DNA of 8,410 nt from Verrucomicrobiota bacterium (lineage in GTDB: Bacteria; Verrucomicrobiota; Verrucomicrobiia; Opitutales; UBA953): the NCBI GenBank assembly GCA_009917805.1, contig RGES01000050.1, forward strand, positions 1 to 8,410, written 5' to 3'. Positions 1 through 6,366 of the stretch are shown piece after piece. The notes beneath the pieces were generated by a model. The model did no database searches and was not told the DNA's origin. It saw only the letters and a list, made by a program, of their open reading frames with translations. Within the stretch, counting starts at the first letter, position 1. Each line of letters starts with the position of its first letter. The position numbers were made by a program, and so were the translations under genes.

Positions 1-190
1 CGGCCAGCTGCAGGGTTTCGAACTCTGGCAGGCCCTGGCCTTGGCCTTCTGGAACGTGAAGAAGGAAGGGGAGTATTGGGACAACGCCGATTGCGTCGAG
101 GTCATCGACCGCCCGGACACCTTGGTCGACGCAGACGCTTTCAAGGCCGTCTTGGCGGCGGTCTGGGCCAAGGATTCGGAAGAGGAGTAA
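1..190 (+). CDS. C-terminal fragment of an unrecognised protein (5' end outside window)
   Basis: An open frame enters from the left edge (first whole codon at base 2) and ends at TAA 188-190, giving the last 62 residues of a protein whose start is outside the window. The tail is rich in aromatic and acidic residues: it has FELWQALALAFWNV, then a Tyr-Trp-Asp stretch, and ends in an acidic SEEE. Its codons have the same GC-rich third positions as the genes downstream, which supports real coding. The Leu/Ala/Trp stretch near residues 8-18 could be an amphipathic helix. I do not recognise the family and infer no function. It runs in the same direction as the peroxidase gene 44 bases downstream, but a possible promoter between them argues against obligate cotranscription. 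Confidence 0.6.
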   Translation, partial: GQLQGFELWQALALAFWNVKKEGEYWDNADCVEVIDRPDTLVDADAFKAVLAAVWAKDSEEE

Positions 191-200
191 GCGGGTCCGC

Positions 201-228
201 TTGCCACCGGGACGGTCGGGGCTAAGAT
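201..228 (+). promoter_or_regulatory. Putative sigma70-type promoter for the glutathione peroxidase gene
   Basis: TTGCCA at 201-206 matches the -35 consensus at five of six bases. TAAGAT at 223-228 matches the -10 consensus at four of six, with a 16-base spacer. Transcription would be expected to start about 6-8 bases after the -10 box, which is at or next to the ATG at 235. If real, this promoter would make a leaderless mRNA, which fits the lack of any Shine-Dalgarno sequence. Read by eye only; chance matches are common. Confidence 0.35.
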
Positions 229-234
229 GCCCCC

Positions 235-780
235 ATGCGATTCCTCGCCCTTGCCCTGACGATTCTCATGACCTCTCTCCACGCGGAAGACAAAGCCCCC
301 GGCCTGCTCGGCGTGCCCGTGAAGGACATCGATGGCAAGGCGACCACGCTCGGCGCGGTCAAGGGCGGCAAGGCCTGGCTCGTCGTGAACGTCGCCAGCC
401 AGTGCGGCTACACCCGCCAATATGCCGGCCTGCAGGCGCTCTACGACAACTTCAAGGCCAAGGGACTCGTCGTCGCCGGCTTCCCGTGCAACGACTTCGG
501 CGGACAGGAACCCGCTTCCGAAAAGGAGATCAAGAAGTTCTGCAAGACGAACTTCAAGGTGACCTTCCCGATGTACGCCAAGGTCGCCATCAAGGGCAAC
601 GATGCGCACCCGCTCTTCGAGAAACTTACCGGCAAGGATGGGGGCCATCCCGGTCCGGTCGGCTGGAACTTCAACAAGTTCCTCATCGGCGCCGACGGCA
701 AGCTGATCGCCCGTTTCGGTTCCGACGTCGAACCTGACTCCGAAGAGCTCGAGAAGGCCATCGAGAAGGCCCTGAAGTAA
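235..780 (+). CDS. Secreted glutathione peroxidase (thioredoxin-dependent type)
   Basis: This 181-residue protein is a thiol peroxidase of the glutathione peroxidase family, which reduces hydrogen peroxide and organic hydroperoxides. Residues 1-17 form a Sec-type signal peptide ending LHA, so it probably acts in the periplasm. The catalytic tetrad is present: Cys57 in NVASQCGYT (cysteine, not selenocysteine), Gln91 in FGGQEP, and Trp144-Asn145 in GWNFNKFLI. Cys85 lies in FPCNDFGG, where the usual motif has Gln in place of Asp. Cys103 in KKFCKTNF is at the place of the resolving cysteine of thioredoxin-using members, so thioredoxin or a similar partner is a likelier reductant than glutathione. 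After removal of the signal, the length fits the bacterial single-domain family. No Shine-Dalgarno is visible. The family call is firm; location and reductant are inferred. Confidence 0.93.
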   Translation: MRFLALALTILMTSLHAEDKAPGLLGVPVKDIDGKATTLGAVKGGKAWLVVNVASQCGYTRQYAGLQALYDNFKAKGLVVAGFPCNDFGGQEPASEKEIKKFCKTNFKVTFPMYAKVAIKGNDAHPLFEKLTGKDGGHPGPVGWNFNKFLIGADGKLIARFGSDVEPDSEELEKAIEKALK

Positions 781-827
781 GCCGCGCTTTGACTTCCCGC
801 GGGGGCGGCATAGCAAGGGGTCACCCC

Positions 828-2438
828 ATGAAACGTTTATTCGCCGCCTTGCTTGCCGGACTGGCGTCACTCTCGGCGGCGGATTCCTATGACGTCTGCG
901 TCTACGGAGGAAACGCCAGCGGCGTGATGGCGGCGTGCGCCGCCGCGAAGGAAGGGTCGAAGGTCATCGTGGTCGAGCCAAGCCGGTGGCTGGGCGGCAT
1001 GACCGGCGGCGGCCTCATGCATATCGACTGGGGCAGGGAAGAGGCGGTCAGCGGCTCGACCCGCCCGATCCTGAAGAAAGATTTCAAGGACGCCCAGTAC
1101 CGTGCCGTCTTCGCCGAGATGCTTAGGTCCGCCGGCGTCACGGTGCTCTTCGAGCATCGCGTATCCGCCGTCGAGAAGTCGGCCGGCGCCATCCGTGCGA
1201 TCACCTTGGACCTGGCGCCGTTCGACGACTATGGCTGCCCGCCGGCGGTGCCGACGAAAGCCGCCGCCCGCACGATCGCGGCGAAGGTCTTCGTCGACTG
1301 TTCTTACGAAGGCGACCTGATGGCACGCGCCGGCGTGGCGTATGCGTTCGGCCGCGAGGCGAAGTCGACCTACGGCGAAAGCCTCGCCGGGGCGCAGCCG
1401 CCGATGTCGGTCTACGCGATCGACCCTTACGTGAAAGCCGGCGACCCGCAGAGCGGCCTGCTGCCCGGCTTGCAGTCGACGCCGGTCGCACCCGTCGGCG
1501 AGGCGGACGGGCTCACGATGGGCTACGGCTTCCGCTGGCGCTTCGTCTTCAAGGGCGAAAGCCTGCCGATCGAGCCGCCGGCGAACTACGACCCGCGGCA
1601 GTTCGAGCTCTATCGCCGGGCTTTCCGGCAGGGCGTGGACATCCTTTCCGGTCGCGTGATGCGCGATAAGGTCGACGGCTGGGAGAAGAGCGGCGGCCGC
1701 GTCTATTCCGGCGGCGCCGGCAACCTCGCCCGCGCCTTGTTCGCGCCGACGAACTACGGCCACAACGCCGCCTATCCCGACGGCGACTACGCGACCCGCG
1801 CACGCATCTGGAAGGAGCAGCAGGACTTCGTCCGCGGCATGACGCATTTCCTGCGCACCGATCCGTCGGTGCCGGCCAAGCAGAAGGAGATCGCGCTCGG
1901 CGTCGGACTCGAGAAGGGCGCGTTCGACGAGACCAAGGGATACCCCCATCAGCTCTACGTCCGCGAGGCCCGCCGCATGGTCTCGGATTATGTCGTCACC
2001 CAGAAGGACCTGGAAGGGCTCACCAACCCCGCCGATTCCGTCGGCCTGGCTTCCTATGGCGTCGACGAATGGCCCTACGCCACCGTCGCGCTGGACGGCA
2101 AGGTCGCGCTCATGGGCGGCTACTATTCCATGCTTTATCTCGAAGACGAGCATCGTGGCATCTACCGGATCCCTTATCGTTCGATCGTCCCCAAGAAAGG
2201 CCAGTGCACGAACCTCCTCGTGCCCGTCTGCGTGTCCGCCAGCCATATCGCCATGACGTCGATCCGGATGGAGCCCGTGTGGATGATCCTCGGCGAATCC
2301 GCCGGGGTGGCGGCGTCGATGGTTGTGAAGTCGGGTTCAGCCGTCCAGGACGTGCCGTACCCCGAACTTTATCCGAAGCTCCGGGCGCTGGCCCAGAAGG
2401 TCGAGATCCCGAAGAAAAAAGACGCTAAGCCGAAGTAG
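828..2438 (+). CDS. Secreted FAD-dependent oxidoreductase (FAD_oxidored / xanthan-lyase-like family)
   Basis: This 536-residue flavoprotein belongs to the PF12831 FAD_oxidored family, common in Planctomycetes and Verrucomicrobia and often annotated as FAD-dependent oxidoreductase or putative xanthan lyase. Residues 1-18 form a signal peptide (Lys-Arg, then a Leu/Ala core). The FAD-binding Rossmann fold starts at once: YDVCVYGGNASG with the glycine motif at 27-32, Glu49 in VIVVEP for the ribose, and GGMTGGGL at 55-62. Other family marks are DCSYEGDLMARAGV near 157-170, YVREARRM near 377-384, PYRSIVP at 449-455, LLVPVCVSASH at 463-473 and SIRMEPVWMILGESAG at 478-493. The ATG at 828 is preferred over an in-frame TTG at 789 because it places the signal peptide at the N-terminus and has AAGGGG seven bases upstream. 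The substrate is unknown; no polysaccharide genes are adjacent. Confidence 0.9.
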   Translation: MKRLFAALLAGLASLSAADSYDVCVYGGNASGVMAACAAAKEGSKVIVVEPSRWLGGMTGGGLMHIDWGREEAVSGSTRPILKKDFKDAQYRAVFAEMLRSAGVTVLFEHRVSAVEKSAGAIRAITLDLAPFDDYGCPPAVPTKAAARTIAAKVFVDCSYEGDLMARAGVAYAFGREAKSTYGESLAGAQPPMSVYAIDPYVKAGDPQSGLLPGLQSTPVAPVGEADGLTMGYGFRWRFVFKGESLPIEPPANYDPRQFELYRRAFRQGVDILSGRVMRDKVDGWEKSGGRVYSGGAGNLARALFAPTNYGHNAAYPDGDYATRARIWKEQQDFVRGMTHFLRTDPSVPAKQKEIALGVGLEKGAFDETKGYPHQLYVREARRMVSDYVVTQKDLEGLTNPADSVGLASYGVDEWPYATVALDGKVALMGGYYSMLYLEDEHRGIYRIPYRSIVPKKGQCTNLLVPVCVSASHIAMTSIRMEPVWMILGESAGVAASMVVKSGSAVQDVPYPELYPKLRALAQKVEIPKKKDAKPK

Positions 2439-2784
2439 GCCCGGCGATGCGGAGGTCCGCCACGACCTTGCCGCCGACGAGGTGCTCGGCGATGATGCGG
2501 TCGAGGTTTTCCGGCGTGCAATGGCCATACCAGACGCCTTCGGGATAGACCACGGCGACGGGCCCTGCGACGCAGACGCGGAGGCAGTCCGCCTTCGTGC
2601 GCTGGATGCCGCCCTTCTCCGAGAGCCCCAGCTGCTTCAGGCGCGTCTTCAGGTGCTCCCAGGATTTCGCCGCGAGTTCCCCGCCGCAGCAGGCCTGCTC
2701 CGTCGACTTCACGCAGAGGAAGATATGCCGGCGGGTGGCGCTCAGTCCCAACGCCTCGGCTGCGCGGGTGGCGTCCGGGTTCAT
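2425..2784 (-). CDS. Thioredoxin-like [2Fe-2S] ferredoxin
   Basis: This 119-residue cytoplasmic protein matches the small thioredoxin-fold [2Fe-2S] ferredoxins found in cyanobacteria and other Gram-negatives. Visible marks are HIFLC (Cys24), ACCGGEL (Cys32-Cys33), SWEHLKTRLKQLGL at 41-54, and DCLRVC (Cys67 and Cys71, spaced C-x3-C), followed by GPVAVVYPEGVWYGHCTPENLD and GGKVV. The likely cluster ligands are Cys24, Cys32 or Cys33, Cys67 and Cys71; Cys89 in YGHC is an extra conserved-looking cysteine. The role is electron transfer with an unknown partner. The start ATG overlaps the stop of the upstream exonuclease gene as ATGA, so translation is probably coupled. Its 3' end overlaps the convergent flavoprotein gene by 14 bases, with the TAG stop at 2427-2425. 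Confidence 0.9.
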   Translation of the reverse strand: MNPDATRAAEALGLSATRRHIFLCVKSTEQACCGGELAAKSWEHLKTRLKQLGLSEKGGIQRTKADCLRVCVAGPVAVVYPEGVWYGHCTPENLDRIIAEHLVGGKVVADLRIAGPTSA

Positions 2785-3455
2785 TCGAACCGCGGGATCA
2801 GGCCGTCCTGCTCGAGCTTCAGGAACAGCTCGCGGCTGAACCAGGCGTCGTTGGCGGCGTATTGGATCTGGCGTTCGTCGAGCGGCTTCGCCCAGTTCGA
2901 GGTCTGGACCTTCTTCGACTTCTTCATCTGCAGGCGCAGGAAATGGGCGGCGAGCGCCTGCAGGCCGGTGTTCACCAGCCCTGTCTTCTTCGTGTGGTCG
3001 GCGATGTCGATGAAGGCGCGGTCGTCGAACGGCGCGCGGGCACGCAGGTTCTTGACGTCGTCGCGGACGGCGACGCCGACCTTGGCCTGGCGTTCGTTGC
3101 AGAGGACCGGGAAGGCGAGGGGGATGCCGCCGCAGTGATCGAGGCGGAAGACGAAGATATGGTGTTCGCCGGCCAACTGCAGGATCGAGGGCAGGTTGTA
3201 TTCGCCGCGGGTATGGGACGGCTTGGTCTCGGTGTCGAAGCCCAGGACGCGGTCGCGGGCGAGGGAGGCGATGGCCTTTTCGGCGTCCTTCTCGGATTCG
3301 ATCAGTTCGATCGGGCCGGTCCACTCGCCGACGGGCAGGGATTCGATGAATTCTTTTTCGACGCGGATGCCGCCTTGGCCACGGCCGCCCTGGGTGCTGG
3401 CTTGGGCTTCGGCGCCCTGTTCGGCGGGTTCTGGCTGGTTTTCGGACTCTTCCAC
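2781..3455 (-). CDS. DEDDy-type 3'-5' exonuclease (RNase D / WRN-exonuclease-like)
   Basis: This 224-residue protein is a single-domain 3'-5' exonuclease of the DnaQ-like DEDDy superfamily, closest in appearance to the stand-alone exonucleases of Bacteroidetes and to the Werner-type exonuclease domain. The metal-binding residues are visible: Asp74 and Glu76 in LGFDTET (Exo I), Asp133 in VAVRDDVKNL (Exo II), and Tyr199 with Asp203 in YAANDAW (Exo III, the Y-type spacing). SNWAKPLDERQIQYAA before Exo III is also family-typical. Residues 1-30 are a Gln/Glu/Gly-rich low-complexity leader. The start is GTG at 3455-3453; there is no in-frame ATG before the core and an in-frame stop lies at 3500-3498. 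No Shine-Dalgarno is visible. There is no HRDC domain, unlike RNase D. Whether it acts on DNA or RNA cannot be told from the sequence. Confidence 0.88.
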   Translation of the reverse strand: MEESENQPEPAEQGAEAQASTQGGRGQGGIRVEKEFIESLPVGEWTGPIELIESEKDAEKAIASLARDRVLGFDTETKPSHTRGEYNLPSILQLAGEHHIFVFRLDHCGGIPLAFPVLCNERQAKVGVAVRDDVKNLRARAPFDDRAFIDIADHTKKTGLVNTGLQALAAHFLRLQMKKSKKVQTSNWAKPLDERQIQYAANDAWFSRELFLKLEQDGLIPRFE

Positions 3456-3510
3456 GAGGGGAAGGCAAAGCAGCCACCGCCCATTGGCAACCAGAGACTA
3501 GGAAGGGTGG

Positions 3511-3549
3511 GAAAAAAGCGTTGACCGTGCCCGCGCGGTCACCTTTGTT
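3511..3549 (+). promoter_or_regulatory. Putative promoter of tRNA-Ala with A-rich upstream element
   Basis: TTGACC at 3521-3526 is a five-of-six match to the -35 consensus and is preceded at once by an A-run (GAAAAAAG, 3511-3518) that resembles an UP element, as stable-RNA promoters often have. The -10 box is weak: TTTGTT at 3544-3549 has the right 17-base spacing but matches only three of six bases. Transcription would start about ten bases before the mature tRNA 5' end. The -35 box lies in an inverted repeat, TGACCG-N8-CGGTCA (3522-3541). Confidence 0.45.
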
Positions 3550-3565
3550 TAACTTCCCATTTAAC

Positions 3566-3641
<76 letters not shown>

Positions 3642-3648
3642 TTCAAAA

Positions 3649-3678
3649 CCGGCCGTCTTCCCTCGGGAAGGCGGCCGG
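3649..3678. terminator. Probable bidirectional rho-independent terminator
   Basis: Arms 3649-3662 and 3665-3678 pair over 14 base pairs (one T-G wobble, the rest Watson-Crick) around the tip TCCCTCGGGA. It starts eight bases after the tRNA CCA end and lies 27 bases beyond the stop of the convergent gene on the minus strand. On the minus strand the stem is followed by TTTTGAAT, a short T-tract; on the plus strand by ACTCTTTG, a weaker one. It therefore probably ends both the tRNA transcript and the converging mRNA. Confidence 0.75.
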
Positions 3679-3705
3679 ACTCTTTGAAGGCGATCGGGCC
3701 GAGGT

Positions 3706-4689
3706 TCAGCGCAGCACCAAGGTCAGCAACGTGCGGCAATCCGACTGCAGGCGGGCTTCGACGGCGGTGTTCTCGCGGGTGACCTTGCTGACCGCCTCGG
3801 CGCAGTTCTCGAGGGCCTTCTTGAGGACCATGAGCTCGCCCTTGGAGGCCTTGGCCTCCGGCTTGTCGGCGAGGTCGCCGGCCATCTTGGCGTACTTGTC
3901 GAAGAGCTTCTTCATCGCCTCGCGGTCGGCCGTGGAGCGGCGGAGCATCATCCAGATCGGCTTGCCCTTGGGGCCGCCTTCGCTGAGCATGCGGAGGTAG
4001 CCGAACGTGTTGAACGGACGGGCGTCGGCTTCGAATTCCTTCTTGGCGGCGGCTTCGGCGGCCTGGTTTTCCGCGGAGCGAGCCTTGGACTTGGCGGCGG
4101 CGGCCTTGGCCTTGGGGGTCAGCGGCTTGCCGGCTTTTTCCTTGGGCTCCTCGGCGACCGGTTCGGCTTTCGGCAGCGGCTCGTTCTTCGCGCCGATCTT
4201 GCTGGCGCGCTTGAGGTCGTCGTAGCCGGCCCAGAACTGGGATTCTTCGAGCTGGAACTCGGCGCAGACGGCTTCGATCCTGTTCTGCGTCAGGTTCATG
4301 CCCTTGAGTCCGTCCTGCAGGGAGATCGTGAGGATGCCCAGGAACGACTTCGTGTCGGTGGCGGTCGCTTCCTGCGCGAAAGGGTCGGCCTCAGCCTCCT
4401 TCTTGGTCATCTTCTTCTCGGCCTTGGCGTCGGCCAGCAGCTGTTCGCGTTCGGCCCAGACCTTCGGGTTGTTCTTCTTGATCCAGTCGAGGTCGAGGTC
4501 TTCCCACTTGTAGTTGAGCACCGCATCCGAATCCAGGCGCTTCACCATGATGGCGGTGTCGTCCTGGGTGATGTATTCGAAGGTGATGATGGTGGCGTTG
4601 CCGGCGCGGCGCAGCTGGACGGTCTCGGCGAAGGCCGGGAGGGTGGTCAGGGCAAGGGCGGCGAGGAGGAAGCGACGGACGGGGTGCAC
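3706..4689 (-). CDS. Unrecognised exported Ala/Lys/Glu-rich protein
   Basis: This 327-residue protein belongs to no family I recognise. With the GTG start at 4689 it begins with a clear Sec signal peptide: HPVRR, a Leu/Ala core, and a likely cut after LPAFA at residue 21. The next ~60 residues look like a small beta-rich segment ending in a Trp- and Asp-rich stretch (KWEDLDLDWIKKNNPKVW). Residues about 170-224 are a low-complexity Pro/Lys/Ala/Glu linker, probably helical or disordered. The C-terminal ~100 residues, beginning with FNTFGYLRMLSEGGPKG, are mostly helical and contain two cysteines (NCAE and SDCR) that could pair in the periplasm. An in-frame TTG at 4767 would add 26 residues ahead of the signal and sits beside the upstream terminator, so GTG is preferred. 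No Shine-Dalgarno is visible. The gene is flanked by terminators, so it is probably monocistronic. Confidence 0.75.
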   Translation of the reverse strand: MHPVRRFLLAALALTTLPAFAETVQLRRAGNATIITFEYITQDDTAIMVKRLDSDAVLNYKWEDLDLDWIKKNNPKVWAEREQLLADAKAEKKMTKKEAEADPFAQEATATDTKSFLGILTISLQDGLKGMNLTQNRIEAVCAEFQLEESQFWAGYDDLKRASKIGAKNEPLPKAEPVAEEPKEKAGKPLTPKAKAAAAKSKARSAENQAAEAAAKKEFEADARPFNTFGYLRMLSEGGPKGKPIWMMLRRSTADREAMKKLFDKYAKMAGDLADKPEAKASKGELMVLKKALENCAEAVSKVTRENTAVEARLQSDCRTLLTLVLR

Positions 4690-4771
4690 GGTGAGAAGCG
4701 TGGGCTGGGGGCGGTGGGTCGGCAAATCAAGAACACCGCGGGCGGCGGAGGGTTGCGTTCGACCCAAAGCA

Positions 4772-4796
4772 AAAGACCGCCACTTGGGCGGTCTTT
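4772..4796 (-). terminator. Rho-independent terminator after the ketosynthase-ACP unit
   Basis: A perfect 10-bp inverted repeat, AAAGACCGCC (4772-4781) and GGCGGTCTTT (4787-4796), surrounds a five-base loop. Read on the minus strand the stem ends in TCTTTTGCTTT, a usable T-tract. It lies 22 bases past the ACP stop codon and separates that unit from the exported-protein gene. The symmetry would also let it work on the plus strand, but no plus-strand gene approaches from the left. Confidence 0.85.
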
Positions 4797-4818
4797 CGGA
4801 GGGGATGGGGGTTAGCCC

Positions 4819-5076
4819 TTACTTGCCCTTGGCCTGGAACTTCGGAAGCAGGTAGTTGGCGCAGGAGTCGAGGGAGGCCAGCTGGACGTAGTCGGCTTCG
4901 GGGACTTCGATGCCGTGCTTCTTGCGGAGTTCCATGACGATATCCAGGAAATCCATGGAATCCAGGGAGAGCTGGTCGCGAAGGCGGACCTCCGGCTTCA
5001 CGGCGGTCAGATCCTCGTCCGGCGCGATGTCGGCGATGATGTCGAGAACCACCTGTTTGATGTCGTCCTTAGTCAT
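4819..5076 (-). CDS. Acyl carrier protein
   Basis: This 85-residue acidic four-helix protein carries acyl chains on a phosphopantetheine arm. The attachment site is Ser40 in LSLDSMDFLDIVMEL, where the usual DSL of housekeeping AcpP is DSM; this form is familiar from PVC-group carrier proteins. The N-terminus (MTKDDIKQVVLDIIADIAPDEDL) and the helix-III region (EVPEADYVQLASLDSCANYL) fit the family and length. The ATG at 5076 is chosen because the frame upstream of it has no ACP-like sequence and runs into the ketosynthase gene. It lies 35 bases downstream of the ketosynthase stop and ends just before a terminator, so the two form one unit. It may be a dedicated partner of that ketosynthase rather than the main fatty-acid ACP; the absence of fabD/fabG here fits but does not prove this. 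Confidence 0.92.
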   Translation of the reverse strand: MTKDDIKQVVLDIIADIAPDEDLTAVKPEVRLRDQLSLDSMDFLDIVMELRKKHGIEVPEADYVQLASLDSCANYLLPKFQAKGK

Positions 5077-5111
5077 GTTTTCAGGGGTTTGTTTCAAACG
5101 GCCAAACCCTG

Positions 5112-6353
5112 TCAGGCAACCCCATATTTCTTGACGATGAGGGCGGAATTGATGCCCAGCATGCCGAAGGAGTTGTTCAGGATGGCGTTCACCTTGGCGA
5201 CCTTGACGGGCTGGTTGATGACGAGGCCCGGCATGGCGCATTCGGGGTCCAATTCGTCGATATTGATGGTCGGGTGCACCCAATTGTCCTCAAAAGAGGG
5301 CAGATTGCCCGCCAATTCGAGGGCGCCGGCCGCTCCCATGCAGTGGCCGATGAAGCTCTTGGTATTGTTGATCCTGGTGTCCGGGCAGTCGGTGAAGACC
5401 GTCCGCAGGGCGGTGCACTCCTGGATGTCTCCCAAGGCCGTGGCGGTGGCGTGGGTGGAGACGATGTGGATGTCCTGCGGCTTCATGCCGGCCCGCTGGA
5501 GGGCCATGCGGACGCACTCGGTCTGGCGCTCGGGATTGGGCAGGACGGCGTCGGTGGCGTCGGAGTTGATGCACCAGCCGGCGATCTCGGCGATGATCCG
5601 GGCGCCGCGGGCGAGGGCGTCGTCAAGTCGTTCGAGGACGTAGATGGCCCCGCCTTCGGAGATGACGATGCCGTTGCGGTTCTTGTCGAACGGGCGCGAG
5701 GCCTTGGTCGGGTCCTCGTGGGCGCCGAGCGCGCCCTGGTTCTTGAAGCCGGCGAAGATGCCGAAGGTGTGGATGGACTCGGAGACGCCGCCGGCGAAGG
5801 CGATGTCGACTTCGCCGAGCTGCAGCATCTGGGCGGCCTGGATGAGCCCGGCGTTGCCCGCGGCGCAGGCGGCGCCGATGGTGTAATGGGGGCCGGTGAT
5901 GCCCATGTTCATCGTGACCTCGCCGGCCGGGTTGTTCGCCACGGTGCGGGGGTTGTGATGGTGGGTCCAGTACTTGGTGTCGTTGCCGAACTGCGAGATG
6001 TTATGGATCTCGTTCTCGGTCTCGACGTTGCCGTGCTCGGTGATGCCGAGGTAGACCCCGACGCGGGACTTGTCGACCTTGTCCCAGTCGAGGCCGGCGT
6101 CGCCGAGCGCCTCGCGGGCGCAGAAGATGGAGATGGAGCCGACGCGGGTGCCGTTGCGGATTTCCTTCCGCTTCTGCCACTTGGTGGCGTCGAAGTCGCA
6201 GACGCCGGCCGGCTGCGGACCCATGTGCCGGACGTCGATGACGGCGATGCGCGCCTTGCCGGCGAGCAGGTTGGCCCGGAACTCGCCCAGCGAGTTGCCA
6301 TTGGGGGCGGTGAGGCCGAGGCCGGTGATGACGATGCGGGGCTTGGAGGACAT
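5112..6353 (-). CDS. Beta-ketoacyl-ACP synthase family protein (KAS II/FabF-like)
   Basis: This 413-residue thiolase-fold condensing enzyme would join an acyl group to malonyl-ACP with loss of CO2. The catalytic Cys163 is in GAACAAGNAG, the two active-site histidines are His301 in STHATATALGD and His337 in KSFIGHCMGAAGALE, and Lys332 precedes the second. The N-terminal VITGLGLTAPNG and C-terminal ILNNSFGMLGINSALIV are typical. The length matches FabF. The first histidine motif reads HATAT where FabF has HGTGT or HGTST, and the region between about residues 100 and 140 is Asn/His-rich and divergent, so this may be a specialised ketosynthase. The start ATG at 6353 is set by a good Shine-Dalgarno, GGAAGGA, six bases upstream; 28 further in-frame codons upstream have no such support. 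The next gene is an ACP, the likely substrate carrier. Confidence 0.9.
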   Translation of the reverse strand: MSSKPRIVITGLGLTAPNGNSLGEFRANLLAGKARIAVIDVRHMGPQPAGVCDFDATKWQKRKEIRNGTRVGSISIFCAREALGDAGLDWDKVDKSRVGVYLGITEHGNVETENEIHNISQFGNDTKYWTHHHNPRTVANNPAGEVTMNMGITGPHYTIGAACAAGNAGLIQAAQMLQLGEVDIAFAGGVSESIHTFGIFAGFKNQGALGAHEDPTKASRPFDKNRNGIVISEGGAIYVLERLDDALARGARIIAEIAGWCINSDATDAVLPNPERQTECVRMALQRAGMKPQDIHIVSTHATATALGDIQECTALRTVFTDCPDTRINNTKSFIGHCMGAAGALELAGNLPSFEDNWVHPTINIDELDPECAMPGLVINQPVKVAKVNAILNNSFGMLGINSALIVKKYGVA

Positions 6354-6359
6354 CTGACG

Positions 6360-6366
6360 TCCTTCC
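6360..6366 (-). promoter_or_regulatory. Shine-Dalgarno sequence of the ketosynthase gene
   Basis: On the minus strand this reads GGAAGGA, six bases before the ATG at 6353. It is the best ribosome binding site in the window and decides the start codon of the ketosynthase gene over upstream in-frame candidates. Confidence 0.75.

Noticed and set aside
781..809. Hairpin after the peroxidase gene as a terminator
   Set aside because: Only a five-base GCCGC/GCGGC stem with a 19-base loop and no T-tract.
867..2246. Open frame of 459 codons on the minus strand opposite the FAD oxidoreductase
   Set aside because: It is a shadow of GC-rich third positions. The plus-strand frame has all the flavoprotein motifs; the antisense frame is Arg/Ala/Asp/Gly-rich with no recognisable domain.
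2785..3477. Extending the ferredoxin gene upstream into a 350-residue reading frame
   Set aside because: The added part is Arg/Pro-rich nonsense lying over the exonuclease in another frame. The ATG at 2784 gives the full ferredoxin and an ATGA overlap.
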